Origin: Nocardiopsis ansamitocini
GTDB taxonomy: Bacteria > Actinomycetota > Actinomycetes > Streptosporangiales > Streptosporangiaceae
Assembly: GCF_030268225.1 (NCBI RefSeq)
Contig: NZ_BSQG01000001.1
Location: 981,299 to 1,045,298, forward strand
Direction: 5' to 3'
DNA: 64,000 nt
Numbering within the stretch: the stretch's first letter is position 1; every line of letters starts with the position of its first letter. Position numbers and translations under genes: made by a program. Positions 52,290-61,374 of the stretch are shown piece by piece. The notes beneath the pieces are model-generated. The model searched no databases, had not been told where the DNA came from, and saw only the letters and a list, made by a program, of their open reading frames with translations.

Positions 52290-53297
52290 CTATTCTCGGC
52301 AAGTATCCGGATCTGTGCCGTCGGCGCGACGGCGGGACAGGTAGCCGCGACCGACCAGGTGAACGGGGACCGCGGCGAGGGCCCCGAGTGCCAACGGGGC
52401 AGCCGCAGCCGCGGCGGCGGCGGTCTTCTCGTTGAGTGCGGTGAACGTATCGGGGATGGGAAGTGTCGCGATCCGGTTCAGGGGCCAGACGATGACGAAG
52501 GCACGGCCCACGACGGACTCCTCGGGGACGCTGCCGCCACCGGTGTCGGCCTGGTGCATGCGGGAGTCGTAGGAGACCGCGCGATGGTCGCCCATGACCC
52601 ACAGCCGGCCGTCGGGAACCGTGACCGGGCCGAACTCCTGGTGGGTCTCCAGGCTGCCCGGGTAGAGGTAGGTCTCGTCCAAGGGCGTGCCGTTGACCAG
52701 CACTCGGCCCTGCTCGTCACAGCACTCGACGGTGTCACCGGGAAGACCGATGACGCGCTTGATGTAGTCCTTGCCCGTGGGGGCCACACCGACCTGCTGC
52801 CCGACCCAGTTGAAGAACTTGGAGACGGGGTTGGTCGGCTCCTCGAGAACGACGGTGTTCTGTTCGTCCCAGGAGTCCCCGCCGTTGAAGACGATGACGT
52901 CGCCGCGCTTGATGTCGCGGAACTCGTAGACCAGTTTGTTGACCAAGACCCGGTCACCGACGAGGAGGGTGTCCTCCATCGACTTGGACGGGATGTAGAA
53001 CGCTTGGACAACCCAGGTCTTGATGATGAACGCCAGTACCAAGGCGATCACGATCAGGATGGGGAGTTCTTTCCAGAACGACCCCTGCTTCTCTTCGCCC
53101 GTTTTCTTAGCACTCATGGTGGCGTCCGGGGTCTCCCCTGTGCTGGCCTGTTCGTCTCCTACAACAGCGCTGGCTCCCCCATGCGTGGACATGGGAGAGC
53201 CAGAGTCCTCGACCGGACCACCTGATTGCTCTCGGGTGGTCTCGGGGTCGGTGTCGCTGTTCTCGGTCGGGCGAGAAGGCAGATCGTCGTTGCTCAT
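52290..53297 (-). CDS. lepB: Signal peptidase I
   Basis: 335 residues. Cleaves signal peptides from Sec/Tat exports. A long (about 75 residue) Ser/Thr/Asp/Glu-rich cytoplasmic N-terminus, one membrane span (ELPILIVIALVLAFIIKTWV in part), catalytic Ser S106 (IPSKSMEDTL) and Lys K180 (DYIKRVIGLPGDTV), plus box D/E GDHRAVSYDSR. A second hydrophobic stretch near the C-terminus (AAAAAAAAPLALGALAAVPV) is likely another membrane segment. ATG at 53297 used; an internal ATG 60 codons on would remove the polar leader. No rnhB gene follows. Confidence 0.94.
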   Translation of the reverse strand: MSNDDLPSRPTENSDTDPETTREQSGGPVEDSGSPMSTHGGASAVVGDEQASTGETPDATMSAKKTGEEKQGSFWKELPILIVIALVLAFIIKTWVVQAFYIPSKSMEDTLLVGDRVLVNKLVYEFRDIKRGDVIVFNGGDSWDEQNTVVLEEPTNPVSKFFNWVGQQVGVAPTGKDYIKRVIGLPGDTVECCDEQGRVLVNGTPLDETYLYPGSLETHQEFGPVTVPDGRLWVMGDHRAVSYDSRMHQADTGGGSVPEESVVGRAFVIVWPLNRIATLPIPDTFTALNEKTAAAAAAAAPLALGALAAVPVHLVGRGYLSRRRADGTDPDTCRE

Positions 53298-53371
53298 CGG
53301 CACTGAAGCCTAGCCCAGCCCGATGCCTTACACCGGTAAGACGCCTAACGCGCGAGACGCGAAAACAAAAA

Positions 53372-53731
53372 CTAGCGCTTGACCGGCTCCCGGCGCTCGC
53401 GGATACGAGCGGCCTTGCCGCGCAGGTTGCGCAGGTAGTACAGCTTGGCGCGACGGACGCGACCGCGGGAGACCACCTCGATCTTCTCGATCACGGGGGT
53501 GTGCACCGGGAAGGTGCGCTCCACGCCGACGGCGTAGCTGATCTTGCGAACGGTGAAGGTCTCGCGGCTGCCCGAGCCCTGTCGCCGGATCACAACGCCC
53601 TTGAAGAGCTGGACCCGGGACCGGTTGCCCTCGGTGACCCGAACGTGAACGTTCAGAGTGTCGCCCGGACGGAAGTCGGGCACGTCGGAGCGCAGCTGGG
53701 CCTTCTCAAGCTCCTGAATGGCGGTGTGCAT
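53372..53731 (-). CDS. rplS: 50S ribosomal protein bL19
   Basis: 119 residues, full length. Motifs [48 protein letters not shown] and [15 protein letters not shown]. Sits at the 30S-50S interface. Downstream of trmD in the conserved order, with a 152-bp gap. Confidence 0.97.
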   Translation of the reverse strand: MHTAIQELEKAQLRSDVPDFRPGDTLNVHVRVTEGNRSRVQLFKGVVIRRQGSGSRETFTVRKISYAVGVERTFPVHTPVIEKIEVVSRGRVRRAKLYYLRNLRGKAARIRERREPVKR

Positions 53732-53883
53732 CTCAGCGGTTCCTCATCGAAAGCGCGCCGCGGCGACGGATAGCGCTCGCGCGGGCGGATCTGCTGGGTT
53801 CAAAACAAAGGCTGCCTCGTCAAGCGTGCGGCCACCGGGGGCCGACAGCCGCCAGCACAGGCCGACGGTCAGGGGCAACTCGT

Positions 53884-54672
53884 CTAGTCTGCCATAGATT
53901 CGGGGCCGACCTGTAACCGGCGTTCGGCGACGACCTCACGGTCACGACGGTCGAGTCTCTCAGGATCGAGGCGGTCCAGCAGTTCAGGGCGGTTGCGCGC
54001 GGTCTTTCTCAGCGCCTCGTCGCGTCGCCAGCGGTCCACCGCACCGTGGTTGCCCGACAGCAGGACCGGCGGGACCTCCTGGCCCCGCCAGGCCGGTGGC
54101 TTGGTGTAGACCGGCCCCTCGACCAGGTTGTCCATCAGCCCCGGCGCGAAAGAGTCCTGGGCCACGGAGTCGGCGTTGCCCAGGACACCGGGCAACAGCC
54201 GGGAGATCGCCTCAACCATGACCAAGGTGGCCGATTCCCCGCCGTTGAGCACGTAGTCGCCGATGCTGATCTCCTCGACCGGCATACGCAGTGCGGCATC
54301 AGCGGCGACACGGGAGTCGATGCCTTCGTAGCGGCCGCAGGCGAAGACCAGCCAGGGTTCACCGGCCAGGCGCCCCGCGTCGGCCTGAGTGAAAGGCAGC
54401 CCGCTGGGAGTGGGCAGGATCAACCGGGGCGACGCGGCAGGAACCGCGGCACTCACCGCGTCCAGGGCCTCCCCCCAGGGCTCGGGCTTCATCACCATGC
54501 CCGGACCACCGCCGTACGGACTGTCGTCCACGGTGTTGTGCCGGTCGTAGGTCCAGGAGCGCAGGTCGTGCAACCGGACATCGAGCAGACCCGAACGCCG
54601 TGCCTTCCCGATCAGGGAGAGTTCCAGCGGCGTGAAGTAGTCGGGGAAGATCGTGATGATGTCAATGCGCAT
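53884..54672 (-). CDS. trmD: tRNA (guanine37-N1)-methyltransferase
   Basis: 262 residues, SPOUT knot methyltransferase that prevents frameshifting. MRIDIITIFPDYF start, DDSPYGGGPGMVMKPEP, FACGRYEGIDSRV and EISIGDYVLNGGE form the SAM-binding knot; the C-terminal RRDEALRKTARNRPELL is typical. ATG start with a weak Shine-Dalgarno, 25 bp after the rimM stop, so likely coupled. Confidence 0.97.
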   Translation of the reverse strand: MRIDIITIFPDYFTPLELSLIGKARRSGLLDVRLHDLRSWTYDRHNTVDDSPYGGGPGMVMKPEPWGEALDAVSAAVPAASPRLILPTPSGLPFTQADAGRLAGEPWLVFACGRYEGIDSRVAADAALRMPVEEISIGDYVLNGGESATLVMVEAISRLLPGVLGNADSVAQDSFAPGLMDNLVEGPVYTKPPAWRGQEVPPVLLSGNHGAVDRWRRDEALRKTARNRPELLDRLDPERLDRRDREVVAERRLQVGPESMAD

Positions 54673-54697
54673 GGGGACGTGAAAGCTTTCTCGCGGA

Positions 54698-55210
54698 CTA
54701 TTCGCCCAGGTCCAGCAGGCCCGGCGGTGGGTCGACCACGAGGCGTCCGGCCTCGGTGTCGATCTGGGGGACCAGTGCGCGGACAAACGGGATCAGGATC
54801 TCGGTGCCGCCTCCCCCCTTGACCACCAGGACGTCCTGGGCGTTGTGCAGGATGTCGGCGACCACGCCCACGGATTCTCCGTCGACGGTCTGAACCTTCA
54901 ACCCGAGCAACTCGTGGTCGTGGAACTCGTCGGGGTCGTCGACGGGTGCGATATCGGCGGAGTCGACCAGTAGCGCGATTCCGCGCAGGGACTCGGCCTC
55001 GGTGCGGCCTTTGACGCCTTCAAAACGGACCAGCAGCCGACCGGAGTGCTCGCGCATGGCCCTGATCGTGAGCGGCCCGGCGCTCTCGGGGTCGGTGAGC
55101 AGCACGGCGCCAACCCCGAATCGCTCCCCCGGACTGTCGGTGCGCACGTCTACCGAGACCTCGCCACGGACACCGTGGGCGCGGCCGATCCGGCCGACGA
55201 CGAGACGCAA
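54698..55210 (-). CDS. rimM: 16S rRNA processing protein RimM
   Basis: 170 residues. Binds uS19 during 30S maturation. TTG at 55210 is chosen because AAGGAG lies six bases upstream and the protein then begins MRLVVGRIGRAHGVRGEVSV, as other actinobacterial RimMs; the GTG 18 codons upstream is weaker. PRC-barrel C-domain with HDHELLGLKVQTVDGESVG and DVLVVKGGGGTEILIPF. Confidence 0.94.
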   Translation of the reverse strand: MRLVVGRIGRAHGVRGEVSVDVRTDSPGERFGVGAVLLTDPESAGPLTIRAMREHSGRLLVRFEGVKGRTEAESLRGIALLVDSADIAPVDDPDEFHDHELLGLKVQTVDGESVGVVADILHNAQDVLVVKGGGGTEILIPFVRALVPQIDTEAGRLVVDPPPGLLDLGE

Positions 55211-55349
55211 GTGGTTCTCCTTGGGACGGGCAGCCAACTGGCGAACGGGGGCGGATAACGACACCGCGCGGGCAGGGGATCCCTACCCGCGCAGATCGCG
55301 CGCACGACGAGGACACAGCCCGAGCGGGCTTGGGTCCACGCCGCGCGCG

Positions 55350-55592
55350 TCAGCGCACTTCGTGCAGATCCAGCAGATCGACGCGAACGTACCGACCGCC
55401 GGCGAGCGAACCGACAACGGTGCGCAGTGCCTTCGCGGTACGGCCGTTGCGGCCGATCACCTTCCCGAGATCATCGGGGTGGACCCGGACTTCGAGCACC
55501 TTGCCCTTGCGGAACCGCTTGGCCCGCACCTGGACGTCGTCAGGGCTCTCGACGATTCCCTTGACGAGGTGCTCAAGCGCCTCTTCCAACAC
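55350..55592 (-). CDS. KH-domain RNA-binding protein (YlqC/KhpA family)
   Basis: 80 residues. KH domain with the GxxG loop in KVIGRNGRTAKALRTVVG; LEEALEHLVKGIVESPDDV at the start. GTG begins one base after the rpsP stop, indicating translational coupling. KhpA proteins bind many RNAs, often with KhpB/Jag. Confidence 0.92.
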   Translation of the reverse strand: MLEEALEHLVKGIVESPDDVQVRAKRFRKGKVLEVRVHPDDLGKVIGRNGRTAKALRTVVGSLAGGRYVRVDLLDLHEVR

Positions 55593-55593
55593 G

Positions 55594-56046
55594 TCAGGCC
55601 TCGCCCTCGGACTTCTCCGCGGGAGCCTCGGCGGGCTTGTCCTCGGCGGCCGGCTTCTCAGCGGCCTTCTTGGGCTTGCCCTTGCCCTCGGTACCCGGCA
55701 GGACAAGCTCCTTGAGCGCTGCCTGGAAGGCGGCCTCCTGGGCCTCCTTGTCCTTGGGCTCGGCGACCTTCAGCGGCCCCGGAGCCGGCAGGCCCTTGAA
55801 CTTCTGCCAGTCACCGGTGAGCTTGAGGAGGTGCTGAACCGGACCGGTGGGCTGAGCACCCACGGACAGCCAGTACTGCGCCCGCTCGGAGTTCACCTCG
55901 ATGAGGCTCGGCTCCTCCTTGGGGTGGTACTTGCCGATCTCCTCGATCGCCTTTCCGTCACGCTTGGTGCGCGAGTCGGCGATGACGATGCGGTACTGCG
56001 GCGTACGGATCTTTCCCATACGCTTGAGCTTGATCTTGACAGCCAC
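55594..56046 (-). CDS. rpsP: 30S ribosomal protein bS16 with extended tail
   Basis: 150 residues. Core 1-85: [40 protein letters not shown] and [21 protein letters not shown] start with GGGAGAG upstream. A 60-residue Lys/Ala/Glu/Pro tail ([18 protein letters not shown]) follows, longer than in E. coli S16 and typical of actinobacteria. A 270-bp gap to ffh probably holds its promoter. Confidence 0.96.
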   Translation of the reverse strand: MAVKIKLKRMGKIRTPQYRIVIADSRTKRDGKAIEEIGKYHPKEEPSLIEVNSERAQYWLSVGAQPTGPVQHLLKLTGDWQKFKGLPAPGPLKVAEPKDKEAQEAAFQAALKELVLPGTEGKGKPKKAAEKPAAEDKPAEAPAEKSEGEA

Positions 56047-56316
56047 TGGTGTGGTCTCTCCCGTTAAGGCGGAATGTGCCCGGACCGCATGCACCGCGTG
56101 GGGTTGCGGAACAGCATTGGGGCGGGGACGTGGGCACGGGAGTTAGTTAGAGGGCTGACTCCGCGCGCCGTTAGTCAACACCCAATTGTGCCAGACGATC
56201 GGACGCACGGTGTGCGTCCGAGCCTGGCGTGGCGGAATGCGCGGCTGCGAGCAGCGCACACGCCCCGCCCCGAACGGGCACCCGGCCACGGACATGAGGC
56301 ACGGGTCACCCGCCGG

Positions 56317-57924
56317 CTACTGCTTGGGCAGCTTGAAATCCGAGAGGTCGGGCATCTTTTTGCCACCGAGGCCCGGCGGAAGCCCGGGTGCCCCACCGCC
56401 GAAACCGGGGGGCAGCTGCGGACCCGACTGGTCGGGAGCCGGGCCCTCGGTACGCCGCTTCTCACGCTCGGCAGCCCGTTCGGCCTCCTGCTGCTTGGCC
56501 TTGAGGGGGTTGCCGCTGCGCTGTTTGTTCTTCTTGCCGTTCTTCTTGGCCGCGGCCTTGAGCGCCTTCTTGTTGCGCCCGCCCCCCATGCCCGGCATTC
56601 CCGGCATCCCGGGGATGCCGCCACCGCTCTTCATCTGACGCAGCATCTTCTGCGCCTCGAAGAACCGGGTGACCAGGCCGCTGACATCGCCCACCTGGGT
56701 GCCGGAGCCGTTGGCGATCCGCAGCCGACGGGAACCGTTGATGAGTTTGGGGTTGGCACGCTCCGCCGGGGTCATCGACCGGATGACCGCGGTGATGCGA
56801 TCCAGATCCTTGTCGTCGACGTTGTTGATCTGGTCACGCATCTGCCCCATACCGGGCATCATGCCCAGGAGGTTGCCGATCGGACCGAGCCTGCGAACCA
56901 TCATCATCTGCTGGAGGAAGTCGTCCAGCGTGAAGTCGTCGTCGGAGGCCAGCGTACTGGCCATCTTCTCGACTTCCTCCTGCTCGAACGTGCGCTGCGC
57001 CTGCTCGATCAGGGTGAGCACGTCGCCCATGTCGAGGATGCGCGAAGCCATCCGGTCGGGGTGGAAGAGGTCGAAGTCCTCAAGCTTCTCGCCGGTCGAG
57101 GCGAACATGATCGGCCGACCGGTGATGTGACGGATCGACAGCGCGGCGCCACCACGGGCGTCACCGTCGAGCTTGGTGAGCGCGACCGCGTCGTAGCCGA
57201 CCCCGTCGAGGAACGCCTGCGCGGTGTTGACCGCGTCCTGGCCGATCATGGCGTCGACGACGAAGAGGATCTCGTCGGGGGTGACCGCGTCGCGGATATC
57301 GGCTGCCTGGCGCATCAGCTCGGAGTCGACGCCGAGGCGGCCCGCGGTGTCGATGATGACGATGTTGTGGTTGTTGCGCCGGGCGTGTTCGATCGACTCG
57401 CGCGCCACCTCGACCGGGTCGCCCACACCGTTGCCGGGCTGGGGTGCGAACACCGGAACGCTCGCACGCTGGCCCATCACCTGCAACTGGGTGACGGCGT
57501 TGGGGCGCTGGAGGTCGGCCGCGACGAGGAGAGGAGTGTTGCGCTGGGCACCGAGCCACTTGGCGAGCTTGCCGGCCAGGGTGGTCTTGCCGGCGCCTTG
57601 GAGACCGGCGAGCATGATGACGGTCGGTGGGTTCTTCGCGAACCTGATCTCGCGGGTCTGACCGCCGAGGATCTCGACGAGCTCCTCGTTGACGATCTTG
57701 ATGACCTGCTGCGCCGGGTTCAGCGCCTTGGCGACCTCTTCACCGCGCGCGCGCTCCTTGATCTGCGCGATGAACTCACGCACGACGGGCAGCGCGACGT
57801 CGGCTTCGAGCAGGGCGAGCCGGATCTCTCGCGCGGTCGCGTTGATGTCCTCCTCGGACAGACGGCCTTTGCCGCGCAGCGAGGAGAAGACCGTTGTGAG
57901 CCGGTCGGAAAGCGTCTCGAACAC
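56317..57924 (-). CDS. ffh: Signal recognition particle protein Ffh
   Basis: 535 residues. SRP54 GTPase that targets membrane proteins with 4.5S RNA and FtsY. N domain (MFETLSDRLTTVFSSLRGKG), G domain with P-loop GLQGAGKTT, DTAGRLGVDSELM and TKLDGDARGGAALS, then the Met-rich M domain (FLQQMMMVRRLGPIGNLLGM in part). The C-terminal tail is unusually long and Gly/Pro/Lys-rich (MPGMPGMGGGRNKK). GTG start. A strong hairpin between it and the upstream lipoprotein gene separates their transcripts. Confidence 0.96.
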   Translation of the reverse strand: MFETLSDRLTTVFSSLRGKGRLSEEDINATAREIRLALLEADVALPVVREFIAQIKERARGEEVAKALNPAQQVIKIVNEELVEILGGQTREIRFAKNPPTVIMLAGLQGAGKTTLAGKLAKWLGAQRNTPLLVAADLQRPNAVTQLQVMGQRASVPVFAPQPGNGVGDPVEVARESIEHARRNNHNIVIIDTAGRLGVDSELMRQAADIRDAVTPDEILFVVDAMIGQDAVNTAQAFLDGVGYDAVALTKLDGDARGGAALSIRHITGRPIMFASTGEKLEDFDLFHPDRMASRILDMGDVLTLIEQAQRTFEQEEVEKMASTLASDDDFTLDDFLQQMMMVRRLGPIGNLLGMMPGMGQMRDQINNVDDKDLDRITAVIRSMTPAERANPKLINGSRRLRIANGSGTQVGDVSGLVTRFFEAQKMLRQMKSGGGIPGMPGMPGMGGGRNKKALKAAAKKNGKKNKQRSGNPLKAKQQEAERAAEREKRRTEGPAPDQSGPQLPPGFGGGAPGLPPGLGGKKMPDLSDFKLPKQ

Positions 57925-57997
57925 GGGTGGCCCTGTTCCGTAGTGTCTGCTGGATCGGTCTTCTAGGTTACCCGCCGGGAGTCCCAGGTGGGCCCTG

Positions 57998-58035
57998 CCC
58001 CGGGGCCGACCACGGGTGCGTGGTCGGCCCCGGGG
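57998..58035. terminator. Strong hairpin terminator after lipoprotein gene
   Basis: 16-bp perfect stem CCCCGGGGCCGACCAC with a 6-nt loop, directly after the stop of the minus-strand lipoprotein gene. Confidence 0.85.
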
Positions 58036-58047
58036 CGTCCGGAGGCG

Positions 58048-59247
58048 TCAGTTGCCGGAGGGGCTGGCCTCGGGTGAAGCCTGGGCACCGCCTTCAAGTG
58101 TGGCCTCGCGCTGTTCCTTGACGAGCCCGACGATGGCGTCCTTCGCGTCGCCGGAGAGCGCGCGTGTGGACAACAGGCGGTTCCCGCTGACCTCGTAGCT
58201 CTGCGGGTTGGTGCTGGGAGCGAGCTCGTAGTCGGTGGAGCATGCGAGCTCGACGGTGCCACCGGCCTTGAGCCTGCCGGTCTTGCTGCACTTCTTCTCG
58301 CCGAGCTCCGAGTTGCTGAACGTGCCGTCCATCCGGACGAGAACGGTCGCCTCCCCGCTACCGCCGCCGACGTCCCTGACGGTCCCGGAGATCGTGCACT
58401 TACCACCGGTCTGGCAGCTCATCTCCCCCTCGTCCTCCCATTGGACCTCGATACGGGAGTCACGGGCCGAGCCGAGGTCGTCCTCAGCGATAGCCGCGAG
58501 GTCGTCGTAGACCTTCTCGACGGCGGCTGTGTCGGGGGCTGCGAAGTCGGCCTCGATGCGAGTGGCGAGTCCACCGTCCTCCGGGGCGAGCTCCTCGACC
58601 TGCATTCGGATCAGCGTGTGGGGTTCGTCCTTGGTGACCCAGACCTTTCCCCCGCTGAGGTCGACGCGGTAGGCGACGGTTCCGGCGAGTTTCTCCTCGA
58701 CCGCTTCGGATTCTCCTTCCGGGGCCCGGGCCCGCAGGATGTCGGAGAGTGCGCTCGGCGTGAGCGCGCCTCCCGGGTCGAGGCCGAGTGCGCTGTGACC
58801 AACCCGCACCCAGTGGTCGGCGTAGGAGTCGGAGTCGGGGTTGAACACCCCCTGGTCCAGCCAGTAGCCGTCGCCGGCATCAATGAAGAGCTTGCGGTCG
58901 ACCTCCATGTAGCGAGCGTCTCCGTCGGCCGTCTGGAAGGTGCCCAGCGCGGCTCCGGTGTCGGTAACGGTGAGGTCGGTCTGCACCGGTGCCTCTTCTT
59001 CGTCGCCCGCCGGGGCGAACTGGCCGGTGAGCTGTACCGCGGGGAGCTCGGCCAGCGCGTCGAGCGCGGACTCCAGGATCGGCCCCGCACTGACCGGGGT
59101 CGGCGAAGGGGACGGCTCCGGTCCGCCCGGACGCCAGTCACTGAGATCGATCGCGCACCCGGCGGCGCCGAGTACGAGTACAGCAGTTGCGGCCGCGGTA
59201 GCCGTGGTTCTAGTCGATCGCCGCGACCTGCGAAATGCCGGCGCCAT
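58048..59247 (-). CDS. Putative lipoprotein, LppX/LprG-like fold
   Basis: 399 residues. N-terminus is basic then hydrophobic (TAAATAVLVLGAAGC), ending at a lipobox-like AAGC near residue 31, though the -3 position is Ala rather than the usual Leu. A Pro/Ser linker follows. The part from about 55 to 260 has the pattern of LppX/LolA-like half-barrels (LDALAELPAVQLTGQFA, VWVTKDEPHTLIRMQVEE in part), which carry lipids. The C-terminal part has four Cys (MSCQTGGKCTISGTV, KKCSKTG, VELACSTDYEL) for disulfides and resembles a small beta domain. ATG with AGGAGG. Function unknown; envelope lipid binding is plausible. Confidence 0.7.
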   Translation of the reverse strand: MAPAFRRSRRSTRTTATAAATAVLVLGAAGCAIDLSDWRPGGPEPSPSPTPVSAGPILESALDALAELPAVQLTGQFAPAGDEEEAPVQTDLTVTDTGAALGTFQTADGDARYMEVDRKLFIDAGDGYWLDQGVFNPDSDSYADHWVRVGHSALGLDPGGALTPSALSDILRARAPEGESEAVEEKLAGTVAYRVDLSGGKVWVTKDEPHTLIRMQVEELAPEDGGLATRIEADFAAPDTAAVEKVYDDLAAIAEDDLGSARDSRIEVQWEDEGEMSCQTGGKCTISGTVRDVGGGSGEATVLVRMDGTFSNSELGEKKCSKTGRLKAGGTVELACSTDYELAPSTNPQSYEVSGNRLLSTRALSGDAKDAIVGLVKEQREATLEGGAQASPEASPSGN

Positions 59248-59513
59248 TGTGCCTCCTGGCTCCCGCCAAGGGAAGTAAGGGATCTGTCGTCGAAAAGCTT
59301 GGACGCAGCGGAGTCGGATCCGGTTCTGAGACGGTGCGAAACGACCGCTCAGCCCGATGGCCGGCCCGGGAAGAAGAGGTCCCATCGGGCCGGCAAGCCC
59401 CGGATCTCCGTGTTGAGGCAACAGCCTACCGAACACCTCTGTCCCGGCTCGTTGTGCAAAAGACCAGAGAGGGAGAAATTACCCTTTTTTCCCATTACTC
59501 CGGACAGCAGTAC
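59248..59513. other. Gene-free part of the amt-lipoprotein gap
   Basis: Together with the hairpin at 59514 this makes a 346-bp gap. It contains a CCCGATGG/CCATCGGG inverted repeat (about 59353-59398) and an A-rich/T-rich stretch near 59480. Canonical actinobacterial order places glnK and glnD here; no trace of either is seen. Confidence 0.5.
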
Positions 59514-59542
59514 GGGCCGGCGAGGATGATCCTCGCCGGCCC
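59514..59542. terminator. Hairpin terminator after amt
   Basis: 13-bp perfect stem GGGCCGGCGAGGA with a TGA loop, about 50 bp after the amt stop. Confidence 0.8.
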
Positions 59543-59593
59543 GACTGGCCCCCAACGCTTATGGTGCGGGGTGCGATTTCAACGCTGAAGCCG

Positions 59594-60913
59594 CTAGACC
59601 TGCACCTGCTTTGAGGGCTTCTCCTCGCCCGGAGGCGTCGGCGAGGAGAGCTCCTGCTCGTCCAGCTCCTCGAAGGCGTAGGCCGACTCGGAGTGGAGCT
59701 CGCTGTCGAGACCGTTGGTCTCGACGTGCTCGGGGATACGGAACCCGACGGCGAGGTCGATGACCTTGGCGATCAGCCAGGTGACCCCGAAGGAATAGAC
59801 GATCGTGGCCACGACCGCGATCAACTGGACGACGAAGAACATCGGGCTGCCGCCGAAGAAGATGCCGTCGGGGCCACCGGTGACCGCCGAGGCGAACAGA
59901 CCCAGGGCGAGCGAGCCGATGATGCCGCCGACCATGTGGATGCCGACCACGTCGAGCGCGTCGTCGTACTTGAACTTGAACTTCCAGCTGATGGCGTAGG
60001 CGCAGACACCACCGGAAAGCAGCCCGAGGACAACGGCCCACAGCGGGGTGACGTTGGCCGCGGCGGGCGTGATCGCGACGAGGCCGGCGATGGCACCGGA
60101 GGCGAAGCCGAGCGCGGTGACCTTGCCGTAGCGGATCCGCTCCACCAGCATCCACGCGCCGGTAGCGGCGGCGGTGCAGACCTGGGTGTTGACCAGGGCC
60201 AGGCCGGCGGTGGCGTCGGCGGCGTACGCGGAGCCCGCGTTGAAGCCGAACCAGCCGAACCACAGCAGGGCCGCGCCCAGCAGGACGAAGGGCAGGTTGT
60301 GCGGACGCATGGACTCGGAGCCGAAGCCCTTGCGGCGGCCGAGCACGAAGGTCAGAGCCAGGGCCGCGGCGCCGGCGTTGATGTGCACCGCGGTACCACC
60401 CGCGAAGTCGACGATGCCGACGCCGAACCAGGTTTCGAGCTGGTCGAACCAGCCACCGCCCCAGACCCAGCGGGCGACGGGGAAGTACACGACGAGCGCC
60501 CAGATCGGAACGAAGACCAGCCATGCACCGAACTTGGCACGGTCAGCGATCGCCCCGCTGATCAGCGCAACGGTGATGACCGCGAACATCATCTGGAAGC
60601 CGACGTCGACCAGGAGCGGGTAACCGCCCTCGGCGTCGATCTCTCCGATGAAGCCACCGGAGCCGAAGTCACCGAAGCCACCGATGAAGTGCGTGAGCGG
60701 ACCGTAGCCCTCGCCGTAGGTGAGGGAGTAACCGACCAGCACCCACAGGACACTGACGATCGCGATGCTGGCGAAGCTCATCAGCATCATGTTCAGGACG
60801 CTCTTGGCCCGGGACATACCGCCGTAGAAGAAGGCGAGGCCAGGCGTCATGAGCATCACGAGTGCGGCGCTTATCAGCAGCCACGCAGTCGTTCCGGTAT
60901 CGAGGTTTTCCAC
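59594..60913 (-). CDS. amt: Ammonium transporter
   Basis: 439 residues, eleven predicted membrane helices. Amt/Mep family signature VDFAGGTAVHINAGAAALAL; twin-His pore residues in VHINAG and GIHMVGG; external gate region FQMMFAVITVALISGA. The C-terminal cytoplasmic tail (from RIPEHVETNGLDSELH) is long and acidic (EELDEQELSSP). GTG start four bases after GGAGG. In Streptomyces amtB is followed by glnK-glnD; here a terminator and a lipoprotein gene follow. A GlnR-box-like site is upstream. Confidence 0.95.
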   Translation of the reverse strand: MENLDTGTTAWLLISAALVMLMTPGLAFFYGGMSRAKSVLNMMLMSFASIAIVSVLWVLVGYSLTYGEGYGPLTHFIGGFGDFGSGGFIGEIDAEGGYPLLVDVGFQMMFAVITVALISGAIADRAKFGAWLVFVPIWALVVYFPVARWVWGGGWFDQLETWFGVGIVDFAGGTAVHINAGAAALALTFVLGRRKGFGSESMRPHNLPFVLLGAALLWFGWFGFNAGSAYAADATAGLALVNTQVCTAAATGAWMLVERIRYGKVTALGFASGAIAGLVAITPAAANVTPLWAVVLGLLSGGVCAYAISWKFKFKYDDALDVVGIHMVGGIIGSLALGLFASAVTGGPDGIFFGGSPMFFVVQLIAVVATIVYSFGVTWLIAKVIDLAVGFRIPEHVETNGLDSELHSESAYAFEELDEQELSSPTPPGEEKPSKQVQV

Positions 60914-61318
60914 ATCGCCTCCAGGGTCGTGCGGGGGATACGTACGGGAGTGAGTGGTTCGCTCGGGCGCACCGTTGGGCTCGACGACCAGCTTCCACGA
61001 CCGAAAGCGTCAGCCAGGCGTGTTAATCGGTGCGACCTGCACTGTTGCCGCCAGGTAAAGACATCGGGCATGGCGTTACATGCGAATGAACGCGCAGGTC
61101 AGAGCTTGATCATCTGCCCTCGTTACCACAATGCGATCTATTGGTTTGCTTCGGCCGGAGTCTGCTTGGGGTTAAAACCTGATGAACACAGAGCACGCGC
61201 GGGGGTGAAGGGCGGCGGCGGGCACAAAACCCTGACCGATGTTCGGCTCCTGGGTTCTGTAGATCCGATGATGAACCGTCCATCGGATGAGTGGACATCG
61301 CGAAGGGCGGAAAACAGC
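60914..61318. other. amt upstream region
   Basis: About 400 bp without a gene between ftsY and amt. Locally A+T-enriched around 61010-61180, with GTTAC elements at 61075 and 61122. Likely contains the amt promoter and nitrogen control sites. Confidence 0.5.
61044..61059 (-). promoter_or_regulatory. GlnR-box-like sequence upstream of amt
   Basis: On the minus strand TTTAC-n6-GCAAC, matching the AC-n9-AC spacing of actinobacterial GlnR half-sites, about 130 bp before the amt start. Only one clear 16-bp unit is seen. Confidence 0.35.
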
Positions 61319-61359
61319 GACGGCCCCCACCCCGGCGGTGCGCAAGGGTGGGGGCCGTC
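61319..61359. terminator. Hairpin terminator after ftsY
   Basis: 14-bp perfect stem GACGGCCCCCACCC with a 13-nt loop, 16 bp after the ftsY stop. Confidence 0.8.
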
Positions 61360-61374
61360 CGGATGGGACCGGGA

